DNA of 64,000 nucleotides from Rhodanobacteraceae bacterium (GTDB lineage: Bacteria; Pseudomonadota; Gammaproteobacteria; Xanthomonadales; Rhodanobacteraceae). Position 1 is the stretch's first letter. Every line of letters begins with the position of its first letter. Position numbers and translations under genes: made by a program. Positions 8,026 to 18,400 of this stretch are shown piece after piece. The stretch is taken from assembly GCA_030123585.1 (NCBI GenBank), contig CP126120.1, positions 620,001 to 684,000 of the forward strand, given 5' to 3'. Below the pieces are notes generated by a model. The model saw only the letters and a list, made by a program, of their open reading frames with translations. It made no database searches and was not told the origin of the DNA.

Positions 8026-10830
8026 TCAGTTCACCAGGACGCCGCACGCACCGATGGGGCGATGCAAGGCCGCACTGGCCGCGGCAAGTGCGGGGTGCGC
8101 AGTGAGATGATTCGCCAGGATGAGCCGGTGCGTCGCCTGCACCTGCGCCGCGGCATCCGCGCAGTGCCCCGCCTGCGCCGTGGCGACCGCCAGCCACAGG
8201 CGTGCCATGAGCATCCGTGGATGCGCCGTCTGCAATTCAGCGCCTGCGCGCTGGATCGCCGATGCCAGCCGGGCACGCGCCTTGCCGGGCTCGTGCTGCA
8301 GCAACTCGACCTGCGCCAGCAGCGTGTGCACCCACAGCAGCATGGGATCGTCGCGTGATGCGACTTCGGCCAGATCGCGTTCGACCGTCGCCGGCAGGTC
8401 GGCGGGACATTGCGGACCGGGCGACTGCACGCAGGCCAGCAGCAGGCGCGCTTCGGCGATCAGCGGCAGCATCTTGTAGGGGCGCGTACGCAAATTCGCG
8501 ATCGCATCCGGCAACCGTTCGCGCGCCAAGCCGGCATGGCCTTCCAGCAGCGCGAGGCCGGCCAGCTCGCTGTCCACCCGCCCGATCCGCATCCGGTTGG
8601 CGGAATCGCTGCCGTACAGTTTGCGTGCCTGTGCGAACAGCGCCTTCGCCTTGTCGAAATCGCCTGCCTCGATCTCACCGAATGCGGTGGTTTCCAGCGA
8701 ATCGCCGTGCAGCGGCGTGTCCGCGCCGAAACCCGTGGCCGACAACTTTTGTGCCAGCGCGCAGTCGATGGCCGCGGAAGCGCGGTCCGCGCGCGTGCCG
8801 TCCAGCACGCAGGCCTTCTGCGCCGTGTACACCTGCGTGACCTGCGGCTTGTTGCCGATCCGCGCGTACGCGGCCAGCGTCTGCGTGAACAGCGCGTGCG
8901 CGCGCGTCCAGTGCCCGGCACGCCATTCGGCGGAAGCCAGGCCACCCAGCGCCAGCGTGGATTCGTTGCTGTTCGGCCCGAAGTGCGCAAGATCGAACTG
9001 CCGGGTCTTTTCCCACATCCGGATGGCTTCCTCGTAGCGTTCCAGCCCCTCCAGTTCGGAAGCGACATCGTTGTAGCCGACGCCCACGCGCGGGTCGTCC
9101 GGCCCCCATGTGGCGATCATTTCGTCCAGCGCTTTGCGGGTGAGCGCGAGCGAAACCTCGCTGTGGCCCTCGATGTTCTCGACCGCAGCCAGCGGTTCGA
9201 GCAGGTCGATCAGGGCTTCGCCGTGGACGCCTTGGGCTTGCATGCGCTGGTAGGCGAGGCGCAGGTCGGCGCTACCCGCGGCGTAATCCTCGTCCCGCAC
9301 CGCCGCATAGCCGCGCGCCGTGAGCGCGCGGAGCGCATTGATGTCCGAAGGCAGCAGGCTCCGCTGTGACAGGGCGACCGCCTGCTCCGCCAACCGGCGC
9401 GACTGCGCGATGTCGCCGAGGTTTTCGTACAGGCGCGAAAACATCGCCAGCAGATCCACCCGTTCGCCAGGGCCGAGCTGCGGCGAATGTTCGAGTTTCG
9501 CGACGCCGCGCCCGAGCAATTCGGCGAGGCTGGGCTGTTTCGTGCTCGCGATCCCATAGCGGATCGGCGCGAACAGGCTCTCGACGAAGTCGCGTACCAT
9601 GTTCGCGCGTGCCGCCTGCTGCTGAGCGACCAGCGCCTGCTGGCGCGCGACGTGCGCCTGCCACAACGCGGTCGCCGAGGCGGCGACGATCACCAGCAAC
9701 AGGATCGCCGTGACCGCGACGCCGCCGCGATGGCGCGTGACGAAGCGTCCCGCGCGGTACCAGCGCGACGGCGGGTGCGCCTGCACGGGCAGGCAGTCGA
9801 GGTAACGTTCGATGTCCTCTGCCAGCGCGCTGGCGGAACCGTAGCGATGCTCCGGCTCGGGTGCGGTCGCCTTGTCGGCGATGTTGGCGAGGTCGCCGCG
9901 CAGTTTTCTCCCTGCCGGCTTGACATCGGCGGCGGCGTTGCCGTGCAAGGTGATGCGCGGCGTGCGCGTGGCGGCGGGCGGTCCGCGCTCGCCGGTCAGC
10001 AACTCGCGCAGCAGGATTCCCAGTGCGTACACATCCGTCGCGGTGGTGATCGCACCCGGCGTGAACTGTTCCGGCGCCGCGTAGGCCGGCGTCAGTGCCT
10101 GATGCCGCGTGCGCGTCGCATCGTCGGTGTCGTCCAGCAATTTGGCGATGCCGAAGTCCAGCAGTTTCACCTCGCCCTCGGGAGTGACGAGGACGTTGGA
10201 GGGCTTCAGGTCGCGATGCACGATCAGCGCGCGGTGCGCCGATTCGACCGCGCGGCACACCTTCAGGAACAAGGTCAGGCGCCGCCGTTCGGACAGGTCG
10301 CGTTCGCGCACGTAGCGCGTGATCGGCACGCCGTCGATCAGCTCCAGCGCGATGTAGGCCAGGCCATTCTCGGCCACGCCGCCCTCGATGAGGCGCGCGA
10401 TGCCCGGATGGCGCAAACGCGCCAGCGCCGCGCGCTCGTGGTGGAAGCGGCGTCGCGCTTCGGCGGTGTACAAACCGCGCGCCAGCAACTTGACCGCGAC
10501 CTCCTGGCGCACGCCTTCGATTTCGCGGAACGCCCGAAACACCGTGGAGGAACCGCCCTCGCCCAGCACTTCCAGCAACGCGAACGGGCCGATCCGGCTG
10601 CCCGCCGGCAGCGGCTCGGGCGCTTCCGTTTCGCCGATCGCCTGCGCGGCCTGCACCGCATCGCCTGTCGGCAGCCATTCGTCCTCGCCGGCGTCCGCCG
10701 CCAGCATGCGCTCGAGTTCGGCACGCACGGCAGGATCGTCGCAGCACTCCGCCAGCCTCTGCGCGCGGGCGTCCGGTGGGAGCGTCAGCACTTCCTCGAA
10801 CAAGTCGCGCAATGTCGGCGTGGTTTGCAC
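8026..10830 (-). CDS. Serine/threonine protein kinase with C-terminal TPR-like region
   Basis: A 934-residue membrane-anchored kinase. The Hanks-type domain spans about residues 82-345 with the Gly loop LGEGGSSTVF, Lys114 in VAVKLL, the catalytic loop HRDLKPSN (Asp207) and DFGIAK (225-230). One membrane segment follows (about 370-390), then a helical repeat region of about 500 residues resembling TPR units (for example YNDVASELEGLERYEEAI). The protein starts with GTG at 10830; GGAG lies about nine bases upstream. It follows an ECF sigma gene by 62 bp. The kinase probably senses through its repeat domain and may phosphorylate that sigma factor or its targets (inference from kinase-linked ECF groups). 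Confidence 0.92.
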   Translation of the reverse strand: MQTTPTLRDLFEEVLTLPPDARAQRLAECCDDPAVRAELERMLAADAGEDEWLPTGDAVQAAQAIGETEAPEPLPAGSRIGPFALLEVLGEGGSSTVFRAFREIEGVRQEVAVKLLARGLYTAEARRRFHHERAALARLRHPGIARLIEGGVAENGLAYIALELIDGVPITRYVRERDLSERRRLTLFLKVCRAVESAHRALIVHRDLKPSNVLVTPEGEVKLLDFGIAKLLDDTDDATRTRHQALTPAYAAPEQFTPGAITTATDVYALGILLRELLTGERGPPAATRTPRITLHGNAAADVKPAGRKLRGDLANIADKATAPEPEHRYGSASALAEDIERYLDCLPVQAHPPSRWYRAGRFVTRHRGGVAVTAILLLVIVAASATALWQAHVARQQALVAQQQAARANMVRDFVESLFAPIRYGIASTKQPSLAELLGRGVAKLEHSPQLGPGERVDLLAMFSRLYENLGDIAQSRRLAEQAVALSQRSLLPSDINALRALTARGYAAVRDEDYAAGSADLRLAYQRMQAQGVHGEALIDLLEPLAAVENIEGHSEVSLALTRKALDEMIATWGPDDPRVGVGYNDVASELEGLERYEEAIRMWEKTRQFDLAHFGPNSNESTLALGGLASAEWRAGHWTRAHALFTQTLAAYARIGNKPQVTQVYTAQKACVLDGTRADRASAAIDCALAQKLSATGFGADTPLHGDSLETTAFGEIEAGDFDKAKALFAQARKLYGSDSANRMRIGRVDSELAGLALLEGHAGLARERLPDAIANLRTRPYKMLPLIAEARLLLACVQSPGPQCPADLPATVERDLAEVASRDDPMLLWVHTLLAQVELLQHEPGKARARLASAIQRAGAELQTAHPRMLMARLWLAVATAQAGHCADAAAQVQATHRLILANHLTAHPALAAASAALHRPIGACGVLVN

Positions 10831-10892
10831 CGCTGCAACTCCGGATGTGTCTCGCTATAAACCCCGTCCGCGTTCAATTTGCGACGCCAGCG

Positions 10893-11426
10893 TCATTCGA
10901 TGCGCGCCTTGATGAACGCACGCGCGTAGCGCCAGTCGCGATCCACCGTCCGGCGCGCGACGCCCAGCGTCTCGGCAACCTGTTCCAGGCTCAGCCCCGC
11001 GAAATAGCGCAGTTCGACCACCTTGGCCGCGCGGGCGTCGGTCTGCTCAAGCGCATCCAGCGCCGCGTCCAGCGCCAACGCCTGTTCGGCGGTGTCGATC
11101 GCCAGTTTCAGGTTGCGATCGTCGAGCGTGACGCGATTCCATTGCCCGCCCGCGCGCAGCCGCAGGCGGTCGCGCGCACGATTGATCAGCAAATGGCGCA
11201 TCGCGCGTGCGGCGTAGGCGAAAAACTGCGCCGGCTCGGCGAATTGCAGCGCCGCGCGGTCGCCCATGCGCAGGTACAACTCGTGCACCAGTTCCGTGGT
11301 GTCCAGCGTTGCACGGCGCCGTTGGTCCGCCAGCCGCCGCGAGGCCATCGCCTTCAGGCGATCGTAAACCTCGACGAACAACGCGTCGGTCGAAGACCCG
11401 GCCGGAACCCGACTGCACTCGACCAT
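10893..11426 (-). CDS. ECF-type sigma factor paired with the kinase
   Basis: A 177-residue sigma-70 family factor with region 2 (ELVHELYLRM to FAYAARAMRHLLINRARDR) and region 4 (VVELRYFAGLSLEQVAETLGVARRTVDRDWRYARAFI). The ELVHELYLR motif and the DWRYARA ending match the ECF subgroup (TIGR02999-like) that is usually encoded beside Ser/Thr kinases. No anti-sigma gene is present, which is normal for that subgroup, where phosphorylation is thought to control activity. ATG at 11426 has GGAGG six bases upstream; the open frame upstream lacks this. Transcription with the kinase is likely. Confidence 0.88.
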   Translation of the reverse strand: MVECSRVPAGSSTDALFVEVYDRLKAMASRRLADQRRRATLDTTELVHELYLRMGDRAALQFAEPAQFFAYAARAMRHLLINRARDRLRLRAGGQWNRVTLDDRNLKLAIDTAEQALALDAALDALEQTDARAAKVVELRYFAGLSLEQVAETLGVARRTVDRDWRYARAFIKARIE

Positions 11427-11706
11427 GGATCGCCTCCACTTCCATGCGACCGCCCTGCCGATGGGAGCAGCTTCGTCCAGTATCGGCGCAAAGGCAAGTC
11501 TTGCCGACGTAGTTGCTAGGCTCGCGCATCCGGCGCTCGCCAAGCAACCCGGCCCTCGGCTTCCTGTCTCGAGCGCTATTCACGCCATCCTGGCGTTCAC
11601 CCCTCGCTGCCACGCAGCTCGGGGCCGCCTTCGGCGTTCGGGCGCGCTCCTGCGCGCCACGTCGCCAACGCGCAAACTGCCCCCTGCAGTTTGCATGCGC
11701 GTTGGC
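11427..11706. other. Noncoding spacer with several hairpins, upstream of the sigma/kinase operon
   Basis: These 280 bases between the FAD oxidoreductase 3' end and the ECF gene hold no credible gene. The region must contain the sigma/kinase promoter, but no clear -35/-10 pair was seen. Short palindromes occur, such as ACGCC/GGCGT near 11582-11596 and GGGCGCGC/GCGCGCC near 11641-11660, besides the large hairpin listed next. Confidence 0.55.
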
Positions 11707-11707
11707 T
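11665..11707 (-). terminator. Long stem-loop at the stop codon of the FAD oxidoreductase gene
   Basis: GCCAACGC plus GCAAACTGC pairs with GCAGTTTGC plus GCGTTGGC across a five-base loop, giving a stem of about 17 bp with one ATGC bulge. It begins at the stop codon (11707-11709). No T-run follows on the minus strand, so it is either an atypical terminator or a 3'-end stabilising structure. Confidence 0.45.
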
Positions 11708-12987
11708 CACCCCTCGACCATCGCCTTCCAGCGATCCCTGGCTTCGGCCCACCAGTACTGCGCCTGCGCGCCCAGGTAGCCGAACGGACGCCAGGTGTCT
11801 TGCAGGCCGAACGCGGCGAAGTCGCGCCAGCCATCGTCGTTCTCCGCGATCGCGGCGGCCAGCAGTTCGCCGGCCGCACAGGTGGGCGCGGTGCCATGGC
11901 CGCCGAACGCCTGCATCCACCACAGGCCGTCGCCGCGCGTACCGAGTTGCGGCATCTGGTGGCGGGCGTAACTCATCAGGCCCGACCACGCGTACTCGAT
12001 CTTGATGCCATCGAGTTGCGGGAACACGCGCAGCAGGTCGCGCCGCAGCAATTTCTTCACCGCCTGCGGCGAACGGTTGCGGATGGAGATGCGCCCGCCC
12101 CACAGCAGGCGCGAATCCTTCAGCGGGCGGTAGTAGTCGAACGCGAAACGGGTGTCGTAGATCGCGGCCTCGGTGTGCAGGCACTCGTGCAGGCGCGTGC
12201 CCAACGGTTCGGTCACCATCACGTAGGTCGCGATCGGCAGGATCGCGCGATCGACCTTGCGTTCGAGGTGCGCGAGATAGCCGCCGCAGGCAAGCACCAC
12301 CGTTTGCGCCTTCACCTCGCCCGCGTCGGTGCGCACGCGCCAGCCCGCGCCTTCGCGATCGACGCGGCGCACGCGCGAGTTTTCGTGGAACGCAACGCCC
12401 GGCCCTCGCGCCGCGCGCAGCATCCCGTGCAGGTAATCCAGCGGGTGCAGGTGCAAGGCGTTCCGTTCGAACACGCCGTCGTGATAGCGGCGGCTGTGGA
12501 TCACGCTGCGCAGGCGATCCTGCGGCAGCCATTCCCAATCGATGCCGTAGGTTTCCTTCAGCAGCCGCTGGCGTTCGCGCAACACCTCCGGATCGCGGAA
12601 CCAGTTGGCCCAGATCACGCCGGCGTCCACCGCGTCGCATTCGATCGCGTAACGCGCGATGCGCCGGCGGATCAGATCGACCGCCGCGGTGGTCAGGCCG
12701 TACAGCTTGCGCGCACGTTCCGCGCCGAGCCGTTGCAGCAACTCGGCCTCGCCCAGCGAATAGCCGCCGAATACGAAACCGCCGTTGCGCCCGGATGCGC
12801 CGTGGCCGATGCCGTGGCTTTCCAGCAGCACCACGTCGCGCACGCCGCGCTCGGCCAGGCCCAACGCTAGGCACACGCCGGCATAGCCGCCGCCCACGAT
12901 GGCCACGCGCACATCGATCGTGCCTTGCAACGGCGGCAGCGGTTCGAAAGGACGTGCGCTGGCTTCGTACCAAGTCTGCGTTGGCAT
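11707..12987 (-). CDS. FAD-dependent amine/amino-acid oxidoreductase (DAO family, PuuB-like)
   Basis: A 426-residue protein with an N-terminal dinucleotide-binding motif (VAIVGGGYAGVCLALGL, residues about 28-44), the FAD-family GASGRNGGF block, a second FAD contact (VVLACGGYL) and a C-terminal WSGLMSYARHQMPQLG plus GGHGTAPT region. This layout is that of DAO-fold oxidases such as gamma-glutamylputrescine oxidase; they oxidise an amine or amino acid and reduce oxygen or a quinone. The substrate is not given by the context: the neighbours are pbpC and an ECF gene, with no puu genes. The stop overlaps a long stem-loop. The gene begins 19 bp after the pbpC stop, so cotranscription with pbpC is possible. 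Confidence 0.82.
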   Translation of the reverse strand: MPTQTWYEASARPFEPLPPLQGTIDVRVAIVGGGYAGVCLALGLAERGVRDVVLLESHGIGHGASGRNGGFVFGGYSLGEAELLQRLGAERARKLYGLTTAAVDLIRRRIARYAIECDAVDAGVIWANWFRDPEVLRERQRLLKETYGIDWEWLPQDRLRSVIHSRRYHDGVFERNALHLHPLDYLHGMLRAARGPGVAFHENSRVRRVDREGAGWRVRTDAGEVKAQTVVLACGGYLAHLERKVDRAILPIATYVMVTEPLGTRLHECLHTEAAIYDTRFAFDYYRPLKDSRLLWGGRISIRNRSPQAVKKLLRRDLLRVFPQLDGIKIEYAWSGLMSYARHQMPQLGTRGDGLWWMQAFGGHGTAPTCAAGELLAAAIAENDDGWRDFAAFGLQDTWRPFGYLGAQAQYWWAEARDRWKAMVEG

Positions 12988-13006
12988 CGGATCAGCATAG
13001 CGCCAT

Positions 13007-15400
13007 TCATTCCACCAGGCTTACCGTCAGCGTGCGCGCATCGCTGCGGCCGTGATCGTCCACCACGCGTACCCTGTAGCTTCCGGCCTGCGGCGGTTGC
13101 CAGCCCAACGGCTGGTTCGGTGCGGCACGCCCGACGTAGGCATCGTCCACGAACCAGTACAACGCTTGCACGTCGGCGTCGTCGGTGGCCGTGAATGCGA
13201 TGCTGTTGCCGGCCGTGCGGTCCAGGCGCATGGCGTAGCTGCCGTTCTGCAAGGGCGAGGTGATGCGCGGCGGGTCGCCATCGGGCATGCCGGCGTTCGC
13301 GCAATCGGGGTTGCGCGGCGGCGATTGGACTGGCATACCCGCGCGCGCGAACACCGACGCGAGGTCCGACGGCCAGAACTGGAACACCTCGGTATGCGTG
13401 CGCTTGCCGGCGTACGGCGGACAAGCCGGTTTGCCGGTGGCGTCGTCGATCACGACCGGACGGTACACGTTGCCTACCCTGATCGGTGACACGCCCGGGA
13501 TGAACCAGGTCCATCCCTGCTCGGGACACCAGCGGCTGGGCAGCATGCCGGTGGCGAGGCAGACGCGCACCTGTTTGAGGTTGTTCGGCAACGGTTCGCG
13601 CAATGCACGCAGACCCGGATTCGCCGCGCGCAGCGCGTCGTGGATCCGGAAGAACAACGGCGCGGCGGCATCGATGCCGACGAACGCAGGATTGGGCGTC
13701 GAATCGAAATTGCCCACCCACACCACCAGCACGTACGGACCGAAACCGCCCGCGGTCCACGCATCGTGAAACGCCCACGAGGTGCCGGTTTTCCAGAACA
13801 CCGGCAACCCGGTCGGTTTGGTGCCGAACGCGGCATCCGGGCGCGGGTTCTGTTCCAGCATGTCGGTGACCATGAAACTCGCCGCCGCACTCAGCAGGCG
13901 CTTGCCTTGCACCCGCGGTGCATCCTTGCGCAACCGCAACGGCCGCAGCACGCCGCGGTTGGCGAGCAGCGCGTACATCCGCGCCAGGTCCTGCATGGAT
14001 ACTTCGCCGCCGCCCAGTACCAGCGCAAGTCCGTAATGCTGTTCGCTGGCGAGGGTGCCGACGCCGGCTTCGCGCATGAAGCCGTACAGGTTCGGGTCGT
14101 GCAGTTGCGAATCCACCCACACCGCCGGGATGTTGCGGCTGCGGATCAAGGCCTGCGTCGCGGTGACGGGGCCGAGGAAACGCCCGTCGAAATTTTCCGG
14201 CGTGTAGGGGCCGAATGAAGTCGGCACGTCGCGCAACACGGTCGCGGGCGTGATCACGCCCTGGTCGAGGCCGAGCCCGTAGATGAAGGGTTTCAGCGTC
14301 GAACCCGGCGAACGTTTGGCGAGGGTGCCGTTGACCTGACCCGAGATCGCCTTGTAGAAATAATCGACCGAGCCGGCCATGGCCTTGATGCCCATGCTGC
14401 GCGTATCCACCAGGATCGCGGCGGCGTTGCGGATGCCGACACCCCGATTGAGCTGCACGTAGTCGCGCAGCTGGCGTTCCAGCAAGTGTTGCAGCCCGAG
14501 GTCGATGGTTGAATCGACGCGCGATGGCAGGCGCACGCCGTTGCCGTTGGCGGCCGCGATCAATTGATCGACCGCGTGCGGGGCTTCGAACGGCAACTGC
14601 GCGGTGCCGCGCAACGCCAGCGGCATCGCGAACAGCGCCTGCCACGCACGGTCGGCCGGATGCCTGCGCAGCCAGCGCCGATACAACCGGTTGCGTGCTG
14701 CGACGAGGCGCGGCGCCACGATGGCGTGGCCGCGGCCGTGGCGCACTTCCAGCCGCCGCGATGGATTCTGCGGGATCACCGCGAGCGTCAACGCCTCCGG
14801 CAAGTTCAGGTCGCGCGCCGGTTTGCCGAAATACGCGAGGCTGGCTGTACCTGCGCCCACCACGTTGCCGCCGTAGGGTGCGTCGTTCAAATACGCTGTC
14901 AGGATGGCTTTCTTCGAGTAGAACAGTTCCAGGCGGACCGCCAGCGCGACCTGCCGCAGCTTGCCGAACGGCGTGCGCGTGTCGAGGCGATACAGCAGCC
15001 GCGCGAGCTGCATCGTGATGGTCGAGCCGCCCTGCGGATGGCCGTGCCGCGCGTAGGTCACCCACGCGCCGCGCAGCAGGCCCCACGGGTTGAAGCCCGG
15101 ATGCCACCAGAACCAGCGATCCTCGTGCATCAGCACCGCATCGACGAGTTGCGGCGAGACGTCCCGGTACGGAACCCACAGGCGATACTGCCCATCGCTC
15201 GCCAGCGTCAGCCGCAGCAGGTGGCCCGAGTCGTCGTGGATCGCGGTCGATTGCGGAAACGCATCGCGCAACGGCGGATGCGGCCACAGCCGGCAGCCGA
15301 TCAGCAACGCGGCGATCAGTGCGAAACCGGCCAGCCCGTTCTGCCAGCGGCGCAGCCAGCGGACCGTTGCCGATGTCCAACGCCGCCATCCGCCCGCCAC
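13007..15400 (-). CDS. pbpC: Penicillin-binding protein 1C (glycosyltransferase/transpeptidase)
   Basis: A 797-residue class A penicillin-binding protein of the periplasm. One membrane anchor (residues 22-38) is followed by the GT51 domain (catalytic Glu93 in HEDRWFWWHPG, then QGGSTITMQLARLL at 123-136) and the transpeptidase domain with STLK (367-370), SRN (421-423) and KTGTS (537-541). A C-terminal BiPBP_C-type domain with Cys residues (CPEQGW, CPPYAG) completes the PBP1C layout. Both activities look intact. Start is GTG at 15400 with GAGG six bases upstream. It begins eight bases after the alpha-2-macroglobulin stop; this pairing is known in many bacteria and is read as peptidoglycan repair combined with trapping of invading proteases. 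Confidence 0.95.
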   Translation of the reverse strand: MAGGWRRWTSATVRWLRRWQNGLAGFALIAALLIGCRLWPHPPLRDAFPQSTAIHDDSGHLLRLTLASDGQYRLWVPYRDVSPQLVDAVLMHEDRWFWWHPGFNPWGLLRGAWVTYARHGHPQGGSTITMQLARLLYRLDTRTPFGKLRQVALAVRLELFYSKKAILTAYLNDAPYGGNVVGAGTASLAYFGKPARDLNLPEALTLAVIPQNPSRRLEVRHGRGHAIVAPRLVAARNRLYRRWLRRHPADRAWQALFAMPLALRGTAQLPFEAPHAVDQLIAAANGNGVRLPSRVDSTIDLGLQHLLERQLRDYVQLNRGVGIRNAAAILVDTRSMGIKAMAGSVDYFYKAISGQVNGTLAKRSPGSTLKPFIYGLGLDQGVITPATVLRDVPTSFGPYTPENFDGRFLGPVTATQALIRSRNIPAVWVDSQLHDPNLYGFMREAGVGTLASEQHYGLALVLGGGEVSMQDLARMYALLANRGVLRPLRLRKDAPRVQGKRLLSAAASFMVTDMLEQNPRPDAAFGTKPTGLPVFWKTGTSWAFHDAWTAGGFGPYVLVVWVGNFDSTPNPAFVGIDAAAPLFFRIHDALRAANPGLRALREPLPNNLKQVRVCLATGMLPSRWCPEQGWTWFIPGVSPIRVGNVYRPVVIDDATGKPACPPYAGKRTHTEVFQFWPSDLASVFARAGMPVQSPPRNPDCANAGMPDGDPPRITSPLQNGSYAMRLDRTAGNSIAFTATDDADVQALYWFVDDAYVGRAAPNQPLGWQPPQAGSYRVRVVDDHGRSDARTLTVSLVE

Positions 15401-15408
15401 GCGTCACC

Positions 15409-18400
15409 TCACTTGGGAGGCGTCACCGTCAATGTACCGCCGCCCGGTGCCTGCGCCTGCACTTTCGGGCGATACATCGCGGTGGCGTAGATCGGCGGTG
15501 CCTGGAACGTACCGGCGCTGGTCGCACGGATCTTGTAGGTAAACTCGCGCACGTCCGGGGTCGCGGTGCCGTAGATCACCACCCGGTCTTCGCGGATGTC
15601 CGCGAAGTCGGGTTGCCAGGTGGAACTGTCCAGCCCGATCGGCGAAGTCCACGCGGCGCGCTGGCCGTTGCCATCGCCGCCCTCACCTTCATCGCCATCC
15701 TCATTGCCGTCGCTGCCATTCGCGCTGGCGGTACTGGCCGGCTGCGGCGAGCGCAGCACCGGATCGAAACCACCCGGCAGCAGGTCCACGATGGCCACGT
15801 TGTCCACGTCGGCGTTGCCGACCGCGCGAATCTTCACGTGGACTTCGATCTCCTGACCCAGCGTGATCGTGCCGAGCGGCTTGCCGTGTTCGTCCGTGTA
15901 GTCGCGCACGATTTCGAGGCCGCTCTTGATTGCCGCCTTGGGCGCCGTGCGGTCGTAGCCGCTCTGGGTGACGACGCTCCATGCGTTCTGGTTGCTGCCG
16001 TTGACGAAGCGCAGTTTCGCGGCATCCGCGTTCCAGCCGTCCGCCTGCAGCAGGTTGCCCGTGACCTTGCCGATCGACACCGCCGCGCCCTTCGCGGGCA
16101 ACGCATCGATCGCCATCTTGTCCAGGCCCTGGGCGTTGCCGGAAGCGTAGGCATCCAGCGCCAGCAAGGTCATCGCCGACGACAAGGTGTTGTAGTCGTC
16201 GTGCTCCAGCGGCCAGGCGAGATTCTCCAGCGCCCGCGGCGACAATGCGGCGGCACGCTGCGGGAATTGCTTCGCAAGAACGTACAGCACGCTGGCATCG
16301 CGCACCGACGGTCCGTAGTAATCGGCGAATTCGAACGTGTCCGCGTCGGGCTTGCCGCGCTCCAGCACGCGCAACGGCCCCGCGATCAGCTTGTCCGCCT
16401 CGCCATCCTGCTGCAGCAGCCTGTACGACGCCGCCAGCCATGCGGCGGCGAGGTCGTTCTTCCACTGCTTCGGATACAGGTTGTCTAGCTTCTTCTGCAC
16501 CGACGCAATGTCGCTGGTGGTGACGTTGCCCTGCACGGTCAGGAGATAGATCGCGTAGGCGCGGGCGCGCAGCCCGTCCAGCGTGGTCAGGCTGTCGTCG
16601 GCCGCGAGTTGGCGCAGGTACGCATTGCCCGAATCGAGCATGTCCTGCGGCACCGCGGTACCGTGGCCACGCGCTTCCAGCAGGAAGTTCATCGCGTAGT
16701 CGGAAATGAACGGCTGCGAGGTCGGTGTGGCGGCCCACAACCCGAAGCCGCCCTCGCCGTTCTGGCGCGATTGCAGGGTTGCGAGGAAATGGTTCAGTGC
16801 ATCGGCGTTGCTGACCGGTTTTTCGTCGAACGCCGGTTGCAGCGCGGGCACGAACGCCTGCGCGGCGGGCCAGTTCGCGACGATCAGGCGCGGCACCGCG
16901 GCGCTGATGATCTGCTCGGTGCAATAGTTCGGATAGTTGATGAGGTAGCTGGTCAGCCCGCGCGCCAGCACGATGGGCGAGGACGACACCACCGCGTTGC
17001 GTTGCGAGTACGGCGCGTAGAGATCGCGCAGTTGCCCGAAATCGACACGGCTGCCGGGCGCCACGCGGTTCGTGTCGATGCTGACGCGATAGGCGACATC
17101 CGGCCGCACGGAAGTCGTGGTGCTGTTCCTGGCCGAATGCGTGCCGTAACTCGCGGTGAACGCAAGATCGGCCGAACCCAGATGGTCGGTGGCCTTGACC
17201 TTGAACGAAACCTCGCCTTCCTTCATCGAAGCGAGGTTGACGCTTTGCGTGGCTGGGCCGGCCACTTGCAGGCCCGCGCTGGTCTTCAGCGTCACCGCAA
17301 CCGGCACCGCCTGCTTGCCGATGTCGGTGAGGTTGTTGGCAACGCCGACGCTGATCACGGCTTCGTCGCCGGGCGCCAGTGTAGTCGGCGCGTTCGGCGA
17401 CAGCACGAAATCGCCGCGCACGGTGGTGCTGCCCTGCCAGGTGCCGATGCGGTCCGGCGACACCGCCACGGCCATCACCTTGAGCGTGCCGTTGAAATCG
17501 TCCGGCACGGCGTAGGTGAAATCCTTTTCGCCACCGACATCCACCACGCCGGACCAGTACGCGACCGGAGCCTTGTTCTTGCGGTGGAACGGATTCAGCT
17601 GGCGGCTGATCGCGGCGTCCGCGTCACCGCCGGGTGCCGAAGCAGCCGCCATCAGCTTCTCGAAGTCCGGCAGGATCAGGTCCAGGATCTGCGCGGTCGA
17701 AACGCCCAGCATGTGCTTGCGGAAGAACCAGTCCAGCGGGTCGCCGAACTTGTAGCGCGCGACCTGGAGGATTCCCTCGTTGACCGCGAACAGCACCACC
17801 TTCGCCGGTTGCGGCGCGTGCAGCCTGAAGGTCACCGTGTCGCCGGGCTTCACCAGCGCGGGCGCATCCACGCTGATCGCGTCGCGGCGATCGGCCAGGC
17901 TCATCCGGAACGGCGCGACGCCGTAGCTCAAGGGGCTCATGAAGATGGCGTCGGACGACGGATCGCGCACGAACTGCACGTTGACGTAGCCGTTGCCTTC
18001 GAAATCCTTCGGGATGGCGATGGTCTGGACGGAACTGGTGGTGTCGGTGTGGAACCAGGCGTGCGCATACACCTTGTCGCGCTCGATCGTGATCAGGCCG
18101 CTGCCGGTGTAGGGCGCGTGGATCGAGACGTGGATGCTGTCGCCGGGACCGTACACCTGCTTGTCGAGCGACAGTTGCAGTTCGGCGTTGCGTTCCAGCG
18201 AGCGCGACACGTTGGCGGCGCCGGCCACCGAGTATTCGATGCGGTTGACTTCCTTGTGGTCGCCGGCGCGCTGGATCACCAGCGCGTAGTTGCCGGGTTT
18301 GCCGGTATCGAGCGTGACGTCCACGCCGTCAGCGGGAATCGCGAGCGGATGCGAATCGACGGGAATTTCTTTCAGTCGCGACTCGTACTTGTACACGCCT

